From Harmothoe impar (Eukaryota; Annelida; Polychaeta; Phyllodocida; Polynoidae): DNA of 64,000 bases. Where the stretch lies: the NCBI GenBank assembly GCA_947462335.1, contig OX381709.1, positions 63,232,609 to 63,296,608 of the forward strand, written 5' to 3'. Each line of letters starts with the position of its first letter. Within the stretch, counting starts at the first letter, position 1. This document shows, piece after piece, positions 39,701 through 51,700 of the stretch. The notes under the pieces are model-generated. The model was not told where the DNA came from. It worked only from the letters and a program-made list of their open reading frames with translations, and did not search any database. The position numbers and the translations under genes are program-made.

Positions 39701-42700
39701 AACCTAACATCCACAGGTCATGCCGTCCCAAGCTGAAATATGCTTGGAAGAACTACGTGCCAGGGGATCCCTGCCCGTATGTTCGCTGTCAGCGCCTGAA
39801 GGGGGCTTCGACAGCTGCAAAACGGTGGCCGAACCTGTTCAAGTTCGCCCGTCATTTAGTAGAGAAGCACATGAATGTGCGTCCCTACTTGTACTGTGTG
39901 AGTGGGAGTACTAGTACTTCCTGCCCTGAGTACAGTGACGGGGAGCTATTCCGTTGCCAACGGAGGGCTGGTTTGGTAAGGCATCTTTGCGACAATAAGG
40001 GCGTTCACAAGCGCACTATTAGTCGTGGAGTTGAGGCTGCACTGAAGGTTTGGGGGTGCCACAAACGTGTAGGGAATCTACAGTATAAGTGGCGAACCAA
40101 CAAACTTAAACAGTGGAATTACCTCACGGAGGCTGACTGGGAGAGATTGTGTAAGGGCGCCAAGTGCGAACAAACCGATCTCGGGCCAGATACAGAAACT
40201 CCGATGCCCACTGTCAGAAAGGATACCCCTCCTAAGAAGAAAGATCTGAAAAGGGGCCGCCAGTCATCCAAAGATGATACCAAAGGTGGACGTGACCGTT
40301 CCCGCAGTGAACCTGCGAAGAAACGTGTCGCCACCGCCACGGTAACATCTGAGGTCGACCGTAGCCAAACCGTCGGTACCGTCACGGTATCTTCGGTTGC
40401 ATTGCCCCCGGTTGCTGATCAACTGCCCAGGCAGGAGAGACAGAAACTGGGTGATGCACTGGCTATTGTTCAGAACTCTTTGGGTGACGAGCAGGCGGGT
40501 CAGGTTGCTGCTGACTATGTCAAGCAGTACAAGTGGAGCCAGAAGCAAAAGAAAGCTTCAGCTCCACAGGAGAGTATCTCACCTATCAGTGACGCTGAAC
40601 AGGTAGAGGTACAACAGCGGGATGGGGCGTCAGCCCAGCCGACTGCTCCACCCCAGCACGGAGCAACCTCTGACCCCGCAAGGGATGACGAGGTGACTCC
40701 AGTACCTGAGCACAGGGCTGTTGACGAAGGGCTAGCAGGGTTACCTGTGTTGCCTGGAGACGGTCCTGCTTATGACACTGGATTCTCTGACACTCTAGTC
40801 CCCGGATTTGAGTGCTACAGAGCTAAGATGGCTGAAAACGCAAGTAAGCTACTCCAGTTTCAGGTTTCTTTCTTGGAGAAGTCCTACTTTGAGCAGTACA
40901 AGTTGCTCAGAGAACAGGCTATCCGGGAAGGGAAAGCTTGGGTTGCTGAACGCACCAGAGTCCTTGCCGAGCGTGAGGCGAGTCTGGAGCAAGATCATGC
41001 CCTCTGGAGGGCTACGATCGAACAGCTTGAATCAAGGTTGACAACTTGTGACGCCAAGTTCTTCCGGCAGTTCGGGCTAAAGCTGACAGAGTGGGAGAGA
41101 ACTGGTTTTCCAGATCTCCAGTCCAGGTTGGGGCTTGCCGCAAGGCCTGCTCCTCCTGTGACCCCGGTACTGTCAGTACACCCACCTAGGTATGAGATGC
41201 CATTTTCTTTCATGGCACAATCTACCCGGGTGGTCAGTGGCGGGGAGCCTACTGCGGCGCCGAGTACCCTCTCGGTAGCCCCAGGTGGAGCCCTTCCTCT
41301 CCAGGTGGAGGCTGCTGTGGTTTACACCACGGAGGCCCCTCCTGGAGGAAGTCCTGATGGGGAAGGAAAGCCATCCGGCGGTGTCCCTATGGACACCTAA
41401 GGTTGGTCCCCCGTCAGGCCCTCTGGGGTGCACTGTTCCGCCCCTCGGAGGTAAAACTAAACCATCGACGCAGCTACACGCCCCTGGACAACCAAAGCAG
41501 ACCGACGGTGCTGTCGTGACTTAACCGAGTCTCTACTGCCACCACACTGGAAGCAGCCTGATGTCTTCAACCGTGGTTTACTACTAAGCCACAACCGTCG
41601 GTGCTCTACTACTGTCCAGGGCTCCTGATCCTGTGGTCACATTCTACTATTGTGACCTATGAACTATTATATGGATCATCCTCCTGTGATAATTATTTAT
41701 AGGGAGGCACGGACCTACCTTTTTATATTTATATTTCACAAGAGATGGAAGTACTATACCGGTACTGGACTCTATCCATCTCTACCACCATAAACTGCTA
41801 GGTACTGGAGTACCGCCCCTAATAAGGATGACGATCTATCCCACCTTATTTAGGATACGCTAATATGGATTTTTATATATAAACTTTTCTACGCCAAAGG
41901 AAGTGGGAACTGCTATAGTTCCAATTATAAAACTTTTCTTCGCCAAAGGAAGTGAGAGCTATTATAGTTCTATTATTTATATATAAGGACACTAACTCCA
42001 CACGGATTCGCACCATTGCTGAATGTAGTAGGTGATGTGTTGAGTTTCCAAGGTGGTTATTTGGTGCCTTTACTTTTAACTGATACTAGTCTAGGACTAT
42101 CAGTTGGACAGTTTTTATATCATGTGCCTACGGGACTATGGTTTGATACCAAAGACTATATTGTTGATATAAACTGTTATATACATGTTAACCTGGTTGT
42201 TCATGTATGTATGCCTGTTGTTACTATGAGTAGAAATGTTACTTGTTGATAAATAGATATACGTGGTATATAATGTATCCAAGAGGTATTATTATTATAA
42301 AACCAACCCTTCCTACATTCTAAAGGGGGGTAGTGTAACGGGTTGACTATAAAGTCTAACTGTTATTGTTGTATATCTATTGTATGTTGTATGATGTAAG
42401 ACAACACGGTTCTATTGTGTTTAATAACTGTTTTATTCATCTAACTAGTGTCGTCGGTTCGTTACATACACCGACTCCTCTAGTTCGGTTATCTATACGG
42501 TAGTGTACCGGTACCACCTTCGGTTACCGTCGGTAGTTGTTACATAAGCATTTTACATAACTAAATCTAACAGGTGGCGCTGCTAGTACGGTCACGTGGC
42601 TATGCAGCGCTGTATATAAGACGGCTTCTTCTCCGTTGGAAGTCAGTCAGGTTTGGGACTGTCGTGACATGACCACCCTGTGCTCACGGGCTTAACTCTA

Positions 42701-45700
42701 TGCTATAGGGTTGCCCCACTGTATTATATATCTGTTCTGATCTTGTATATCCGCTGGTTATACTTGTACTATAATACACAAGAGTTACCTTTACAATAAA
42801 GTCGCCGTATATTAAAGTCTAATTTACCTTGTCTGGTTTTTGTACTCAAGTGTTACATACGTAGTAAGAGACCAACTACATATATATACGGCACAAGCTT
42901 CAAATTGTCAACGATTCTCTCCCTTCTGTTGGAAGGGGGAAGGGGGAAATCTGGATTAATTAGTGCCGATTACAAACTTAAGAACATCAGATGGCAGCAC
43001 TGAGTAGTCTTTTACCAGCTGCACCTTACTGACCAGTATAGAATACTAGTGTCTGGTGTGTGACTACGGATGACACTAAGTACTGGGGTGAAGTAATTAA
43101 GTAATCGATTTTTGATAGAAGCATTTTATTTTTCTTCATCTGTTTCCTTGAAGTTTAGCATGGTTAGCAGCCATAAAATGGGCTGCGATACTACTAGTAC
43201 ATGCCAGAAATGAGACTAGCTGTCTATTTATCATACAGCAAGTGAAATATCTATATATCATCTCAGCTTGTATAGTAGCTTTAACAGCATTGACAGGAAA
43301 AAGGACTTTAGGTAGTTGGGGCCCTCATGGGCGAATACAAAAAAAGGGGAAACATGTTTACTGGATATTGTAGGGTATTGAATATTACTACAATATGGTT
43401 AGACAAGCCATGGTATAATGACTGGAAGAGCTAGTACGTCATGCGATATCATGTGTATTACTAGTACTGTTAGCATACCGGGAATGGGCTCAGGATACAC
43501 TAGTAGAGTGAGTGAGTGAGTAATGGTCATATTTATGGCGAGAGAGCTACACTAGAATCATTTTGATAAATTTATACATATGTATGTGTCCGTGCATATG
43601 GTCCACCAGGCAAAGAAAAGAGTAGACAGAAAAAGAGGAAATAAAGACGCTGTTAAGATGGGCTAGGGCAGCCCTGCATGTGTAAAGCAAAACTTTACAA
43701 TGCCACTACACATTGGGTTTCGACCATAAACCTGAACTCCAAACCAAGAACCAAAAGAAAAGAAAAAAACATAGGGATCTGGGGAGCATATTACCCTGCA
43801 TCCGTCTTGCCACATGTCCAGGGATGTGGATAATATATCTAACCTACATCAGTTTCTCCCCAGGGATGGGGGTACAGGTATTTAGCTTACACCAGTTTTT
43901 CCACAGGGCTGTATCAATGTCTCCACAGTGTATGTTATGATGCACCTGTACTACATTATATAAAATCATGATAACGGATCGGTGCTATCCCAAGAGAGGT
44001 ACCTCAGAACATTGAATCGGCTGCTTTTTGGAGGAAAGGCCACTTTAGTCGTCATTGGCCCCAGGCTTAATATCTACCACACGCATGCACTGTGACTACT
44101 ATGACTACTGCTACTACCATAAATCCTCGCGTAGAAGCCGCGGCTTAAACAGGGGTAGACACTAACGCTGGCCCGGGAGCCAATGGCCCGTAATTTTGGG
44201 TCCGGGCCCGTAGTTTTCTTCAGAATTACCTTCCCATGGGCCCGGGTGGCCCACAGGAAATTTTGCAAGGTATTTGATAGGAATATGACTGATCAGTATA
44301 GACATGTAATATGTCGTTGGAAAGAGAAAAATGTGAGGAAATGAAGCAATTTGGTGGCATTTTAACATTGGTAAATCAGGAATTTATATGATTTTCTCTT
44401 TGAAAAAAGTAAAATATATTTGCTGGCCCACAGCTAAAAGTCCGGGCCCATAGATTCTTGGAGCTACGGGCCCGGGTGGCCCACAGCTGAAAAAGTTAGT
44501 GTCTACCCCTGGGCTTATACACGAACCAATCACAGCTTTGGTAATGATACCAAACATGGCTAACTAGGGTGCGGCTTACACAAGGGTTTTTAGAAGTATA
44601 CTTCAGTAAGAAAAGAGAAATATAAAGAGGAAAAAAAGACGCCATAATCAGACCCCCTGTGTGGCTTATAAGATTTTATCAAAATTGGTATGCGGCTTAT
44701 AAACGCTGGTGTGGCCTGTACGCAAGGATTTACGGTTCTTCACTACGGTATGCACTACTACTACAACATGCACTAAACTACGACATGCACTAAACTACAA
44801 CATGCACTACTACTACAACATGCACTAAACTACATCATGCACTAAACTACATCATGCACTACAACTACAACACGCACTAAACTACATCATGCACTACAAC
44901 AACAACATGCACTAAACTACAACATGCACTACTACTGAACTACAACATGCACTAAACTACAACATGCACTAAACTACATCATGCACTAAACTACAACATG
45001 CACTACCACTACAACATGCACTAAACTACATCATGCACTACAACTATTAAGAAAGTGGTGACTTTTTCCACAACAGGTGGCAGCAGGGCTCACTATTTTT
45101 TGGGCCATCCCTCTATTATTTGTAGAAACGTACAGGCGTTTTCGCTAAAATAAGGTTCACTTATTTGGGTTCCTCAGAGGGGTCCGAATATTTTGCTTCT
45201 AAAAGAGTGGTTCAAATGCTTATTTTGCTCCTTTTGTTAAAATGTGACCACTTCCTACTACTACTACTACTACAACTACTACTACTACTATAACATGCAC
45301 TACTACTACTACTATATGCGACTCAAACACAATGATAAGGGACCCGACAGGATTGGGTGGGGGTCATAAAATGGCCAGCCCTTCCCATCTCCTTGTGGAA
45401 ATGACGTGGTGTACTTTTGTTTCCATTTAAAATACCAGTAAACCCTCTCCACAGCGAATATCATCCCTGCAATTGTTGGATTGCATTATTAGCACTTCTC
45501 CTTATGTACGCAAAGTTTAGCACTACTTGTAAATGCATTAAATACACAAGGTTAACTGGTACGTACATAACCAATAATAGAGACCTAAACAAACCAGTCA
45601 GAAAAAGAGGACACACTTATTAAGGTCCCATTCAATATGTTCTTGTTCCATTGTGCGTTTTACTGCGTCGATAACTGCACATCTTATTCTGTGCAGAGAG

Positions 45701-48700
45701 ATTTTACAGATCAATTTTGGGGTGTATTGGATGTCGGACATTTCAGGTTCCAAGGGTCAATAGAACTTTTATAACAGGGTTGGAATTAATACGCTGGTGT
45801 ACCGCCTGCGATGTTGGGAGTTGCCTGAAAAAATGGCATAACGCCTTGATTCCACCAAATCCGACCATTTCTGATAATCTCCGATTGATTAAAGCTTGGA
45901 CGCGTTTGGAGCTATAGTCTCCCAATTATTTGATATAGACAATATCTAAATTTTGAGATGCACTACTCAATGTAGGCGCTGTTTATATCAGAATTTATGA
46001 GAATGGTTCGTATTCTATGAGGAAATCTTATGATGAAGTCCCAGCTTAAGGGAGTTATTGGAGTAATTTTTTATTTTTTTAAAAGATTTTTATTTATATG
46101 GTTTAATTCTGTGCAGTACATCCTAATGCTATCGGGGTACGATAAGGGTCTCGATTGCTCTTATTTTGAAAACTGACTCTAGTAATACCAGCTTAAAGGA
46201 CATTTTGTGGAACAAGACCATATTGGACCTACCTGATACCACTGTCTGTGTCTGCATGGAGGCTGGTGAGACCCAGGTCATGGGAGGCTCGTAAGGGGGA
46301 GCTCCTGCTGGGGTAGGAGGGTCGGTCCCTCACCGGCGACCCCCCGGACAGGGTCGGGTGAGGGCTGTAGTGGTGGTACATGTCCGACGTATCGGGCAGA
46401 TCCCGAGTTGGCTTCATGAAATCATCACTCTGCGAAATATAAAAGAATTTATAATTAATTATAATGTAATTACAATAATCGTTTCGAACTCATTTCCGGG
46501 TGATTTCTATCATATGTGTAGATAAATAGGAAAAAGAAAAATTAAATTCTTCTTACATTTCTTGCATCGCATTCATATTTCTACTATGTAGTTAAGTGCG
46601 AGTTGTAATATTGCTCATTTAATATCATACTTGTAGTTTCCATTATACATGTGTAAATATGGTATCAGTTATCAGTTCCCCACATGGAATCTTTGTTGAT
46701 AAATAATTCAAGTAGTGCCCTTATCTTAACAGGTCTTTATTAGTTTGATAGCTGTTTTACAACTAAAGAATTCCGGAGATCTGAACAGAGAAATGTCCAT
46801 TTGATATTCTGTCATACAATGGGGGGGGGGGATAAAAGTGTGATATAGGTGGACGTTCATGGCTTTACTTTCTTTCTCTTGGAGCCATAAGACAATGTCA
46901 GAACTTCTCAAATTTCAATATTTAGCCCATCCCGAAGATCAGTATCTATGATATTGTATCTTTACTGGACAAATACCAACAAGGATAAGTATGAGTGGCG
47001 GTGCAGACCTCCAATCTGCCAATATAGACATGAAGCATATGCCCCTACGAATGACTTATTATAAAATGGACATTCCCTTTCGTGACATACGGGTACATGC
47101 CTGTGTTACAAGTGTGAATTACCTTGCCCATGAGAATATGCACTCCATTTAGATGTCAAACGTTATTGATAGTCATACCATATCATATATTTAATCGCTA
47201 GATCATAGAACATTGATATGAAAAGGAATGCAATATGCCAGCTATCGAGGTTACACATCGGAAAGAATTATGGATAACGCAGTTAATACCATTTTGATTG
47301 TGTCAATGCTTTAGTAAATCATTTTTGTATCGTCATTATACTCCAGATATTGAACCTTCTCATAGTGTCTACCCATTTTACCAATTTCTCTTTTACATTT
47401 GAGTCTTTAGATGCATGTTGATAGCTTGATAGTTAGACGCGATTGGCATAATGGCAATAACTCTATGCTAATATATCCTTGTCATTAGTATATTTATGCC
47501 AAACCTGTCGATATGTTAGTGGTATTGATGTACCATGGACGATCCACACTCAGTCAGTTGGAACGAGGCCATGACCGTCTTACCGAGCAAGTCAAATAGA
47601 AAAGGGTATACATAGTTTACATAATATAATCATCCTTTCACGATCCTTAAACACGTATGATATGTTGACACTAAGCGGTCATATTTGCTGTCGCATTAGC
47701 TACCTTCTTAACCAACATGTTCACAATTTCCTGTCATAAAGGAAACTATTTGCTACTTGCATTCAACGCCTTGTGTCGAGAGATGGAATGAGAGGGTGGG
47801 ATCATAAATATCCACATACAACTCTGTATAAAACCTAACCGTTCGTTAACCTTTTTCGTGGTGAAACTGGTTGTGTCTACTCACACATAGACGACCACTC
47901 TAAAGCCCGTAATGCTTCTAACATATTGACCAAAGCTGGGGCTTACACTGCAGGCAGTTATAGCCACTTCAATAGATAAACATGGAAGGGCACGTTCCCC
48001 ATAGATAGACTCTTGTAAATGTTTCCCTAACCTCCCATAGAATGGTTGTGAACTTATCCCACAGTTCATGTTTACACACGTGCCTCTGAATCTGGAATTT
48101 ATAATCAGTGTTATGAAATACCCTCCCTGGAGGGTCATTTCAATTTACACCTTTCGCGAGCTGGGGTTATTGATAGGACAGCCATTGTGCGACAATGTGC
48201 TGTATGCCACGATGCTTAAGTAAATATGTTATTAGCAATAACTATTATTATGAATTCTACTAAATGTTGTTTCAATCACTTTGCAAATATCCAGAATATC
48301 ATCCTTAATGGATGGTAGATGATCAAATGTTATCAATGAGCTGTAAGGGCTCAAGTAAGCGGTGCCATGATACCTAGCTAGAGTCTTGTTCTTGTGTATT
48401 CTCAATGAGTGCAACTTGATTCGTGCCCTTCCAAAATGTGCACCATGGCCCTAAATTCCAGGAATATCTCAGAATTCTGCGAAAAGCAGGGAATGAGAGT
48501 TAATAGCATATGTATTACATAAAGTATGATCATTATGAAGATCCTTGCCAATATTTAAGGAAAATCATTTTCGAGTCCCCATCATCGGTACTAAGTTTAA
48601 TTAGATATATCTAAGTGTTACTTTATCACACAGTTCCTTACTCTTCACCTTCTATACTTGTGTTCCACGACACACACCGATATATTGAAGACACGTTGTT

Positions 48701-51700
48701 ATAGAATGTTGATAATCTTCCCTGCTCAACCAAAATACATGCATCTAGTCGACGCCATCTGTACCTATTGAAACCAGTGACCTGTGACAAATGTATATTC
48801 TCACCCGTTTTGTCATTCAAAAAGCAGTCAATGGATCGATTAGATAGGCAGCTGATCAGCTGAGTGGGCGTGGCTTGGGCTGATTGATTGACAGCTGAGG
48901 CGGAAACCCCCCATTGGGGTAAACGTTACTGTGGGTAATAACTACTGGGTGAATCACGTCGTCAATATCTAAATATCCATAAAACCAACAGGTCGACATC
49001 TAACTTTCCACATGAGCCGGATGGCTATACCTGGACGATATAGAATTGACGTTCAAACAAAATGCTATACTATACAGACGTTTGATATTACATGGCACCT
49101 GCAATAACTGCTGGTGACACCCATCGTTATCTCTAAATTATGTGACAACAATTCAACCATAATAATGGTATTATGCGTGTTAATTGTATGCTATTATGAC
49201 TTTGTATGAGAACTAACATTATGCCGCTTATATTACCGCACTTCTTATCCTTGCTAAAGATTATGGCACTAGATGCACATCAGGTACCGGTACCACATGT
49301 TCCAACAAACCAGCGCTTTGAACAGCCATTTCTATCGTATTACGATAATTCTACACTGCCTAAATTATCGCTTATTTTATTCCAATTACAACATGCTCGT
49401 GTCCCGATACCTTGCACTCAAAAAAGTTGTTTCAAATTACATAATTATATCATGAGATCAGACAAAAAGCAAAACGAGAGAATACATTGTTTTAGTACAC
49501 AGAGCATTCTCTGTATCCATTCTCCTGCATTGAAAATCAATTGCATATGTATAACTTGAGGTCTTCTAGTTTGGACACCCATTTTTCACGGAGTCTGCAC
49601 TGAATACAATGACTCTCCTTGACTTAATCCTGCCGCTTACCCTTTGTGACTCATTCCTTATTCATGTAGATCCCACTTGGTCTGATACTAAAAAATAAAC
49701 TCGCATGACTAGGTAAGTCCTGTAATCATAGAATATCCATTCAGCCACTCAATCCTTCCAAACTTTCCACTCAGTATGGTGATGTGTGGCTGCATGTACT
49801 CGGTTTGTGCTGTTCCTGTGGGTTCTAAGGCACAACTGTTACCGATAAGCCTTATACATGTGCATGTAACAGGGAGTGCAGTTCTCTAAATCCCAGGTGT
49901 AGATGTAATACCTACGATAATCCCAGCCTAGTAATAGCGTATACCAACCTGACATGGATCCCCATGTAGGGTACTGGAGGCCTCCTCCTGTGTGGGGTAT
50001 AGGATCCAGGTTATCTCTGTACATGAGGTGTACAAGTCTAGTACAGACAAGTCAACTGTTGATGTGTCTGTGGTAGGAGTGTGTGTGTTAGGGACAGTGG
50101 CATGCACGCCGAAGGATCAATGAACACGTGCGGCGTACGCCACTGTGGCGTGTGGCGTATATGGATTCCGGCCTCCGCCACATGCAGATCAACTTGGCCT
50201 AGTATTATCGTTGCATGCTGCATGAATGGCTCAAATAAACGATACAAGAAAAAAAAAGCTATTTATGGGAATTAAAGATTAGTTTTTGTACACCAATTAA
50301 TCATACGTTAAGAAGACCAATAATGCTTCGTATAATCTTGATTTCTGGACATCAATATGTGTAATCAGTTTTTAGAATTTGGAGGACATCTGCATCTTTT
50401 CTAATAGGCCCACCATAATAGCTTCAACAATCGACGTCGTCACTTTAAAAAGCCATAACTCTGTTTCCCTGAATGGTATTCCCTAGGTGTCGATGAGAGT
50501 TCACGAACTCTGTCAATATTTATTGATCTTTTTGCATGTTATTGCTGGGCTTTTCATTTTCTGACTTTGCCATCTGCTGCAGCACCCAGTCTTCACCCCT
50601 TTCTATATGCACCCACAGCTCCTCCCAGGGTTATGGCTAAGTGACCATGTCACTCCGCCAGGGGGCTAACCATGCAGCTAACCAGCTGACCACTTTTAGT
50701 TATTGGCTTTCAGCAGCGGAATGGATATTAAATAAATTATTCATGAAGAAAGGGGGATCTGATTTTGGCAGTATGGGTGAGCAGTGATCGGTGGCCTTCC
50801 CCTCCCAGGGCTAGGGTAATGGGTTCAGTGTACGGTTACAGCGGTATGTGTGTGTATCTGTAATCTTGCAGCATGTCACTGTAACTGATACCAGATAAAG
50901 TAGCTGTATAACTGTATAGGTAAACCTATACTCTCCTCAGGTCTAACATCAATAGAAACTGCTGGCCAATCCACACTGACTGTAACTGTGATACTTTTGT
51001 AGATATAGATCTCCTTGCAATTCTGTTATTGACAGTTTGAACAGTCAATAAGGGAATTATATCCTCTCATTGGCAGTTTGAACTGTCATTTGCTAGCCCC
51101 GTGTGATATAACTGCTGACAATTTGAGATAATTTATGTTGTTGACAGTTCAAACTAGCAATAATAGGAAATGATTCCATTTTTGACAATTCTCACTGTCA
51201 ATAGTGGTATACCATACTGTTATTGACAGTTCTTCAGCAAACCTTTTAACTTCAATATCAATTTTATCAAATTTGACTCTCATATCGCTTTTAGCTCCAA
51301 TGTCGATTTTGAGTCCAATGTCAATTTCGAGTCTATGTTATTGATTTTGAATCCAAAGTCGATTTTGACTCTCACATGTCTACTTTCACTCCAAGGCCGA
51401 TTTTGACTTCAATTTCAGGTAAGACGAATATTTCCATTATTGACTGTCAGTAGTGTTTTGGTGTAAAAGAAATACTACAATAATAGTATAATGTTATTCA
51501 TTGTCACCAAAGCTCACTTCAAAATGAAGATTAATGCTGACATCATTGCATCTATGCCTGCCGCTTACACTATACAGCCATTGGTCAACAGTATAGCTTT
51601 GATTCCTGAAAGCCTATGTACACCTCTACCCACCTATACTACCTGCTACTATTATTGCAGACCCTGTGTCCATTGGTAAGACCAATATTGTGAGGCAGTT

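Larger units (their letters stand above)
31319..42880 (+). mobile_element. Ty3/Gypsy LTR retrotransposon, near-intact, with a third ORF
   Basis: Two 547-bp LTRs (31321-31867 and 42334-42880) enclose a primer-binding-type site, gag, pol in the order protease-RT-RNase H-integrase (the Gypsy order), an 803-aa third ORF and a polypurine tract. All three ORFs are open. The LTRs differ at one position (31614 A, 42627 T), so the insertion is recent. It lies in intron 2 of the coiled-coil gene, in antisense orientation. If the outer boundary is AG...CA, it is flanked by TATATA on both sides. With the usual TG...CA boundary no duplication is visible. Confidence 0.95.

Noticed and set aside
38989..41400. 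Third ORF as an envelope gene
   Set aside because: No signal peptide, membrane anchor or cleavage site; an NLS and Cys/His clusters point to a nuclear protein.
49839..50030. Minus-strand open segment resembling exon A downstream of CTGTACTAG
   Set aside because: The possible donor leaves phase 1, while exon 2 is entered in phase 0.
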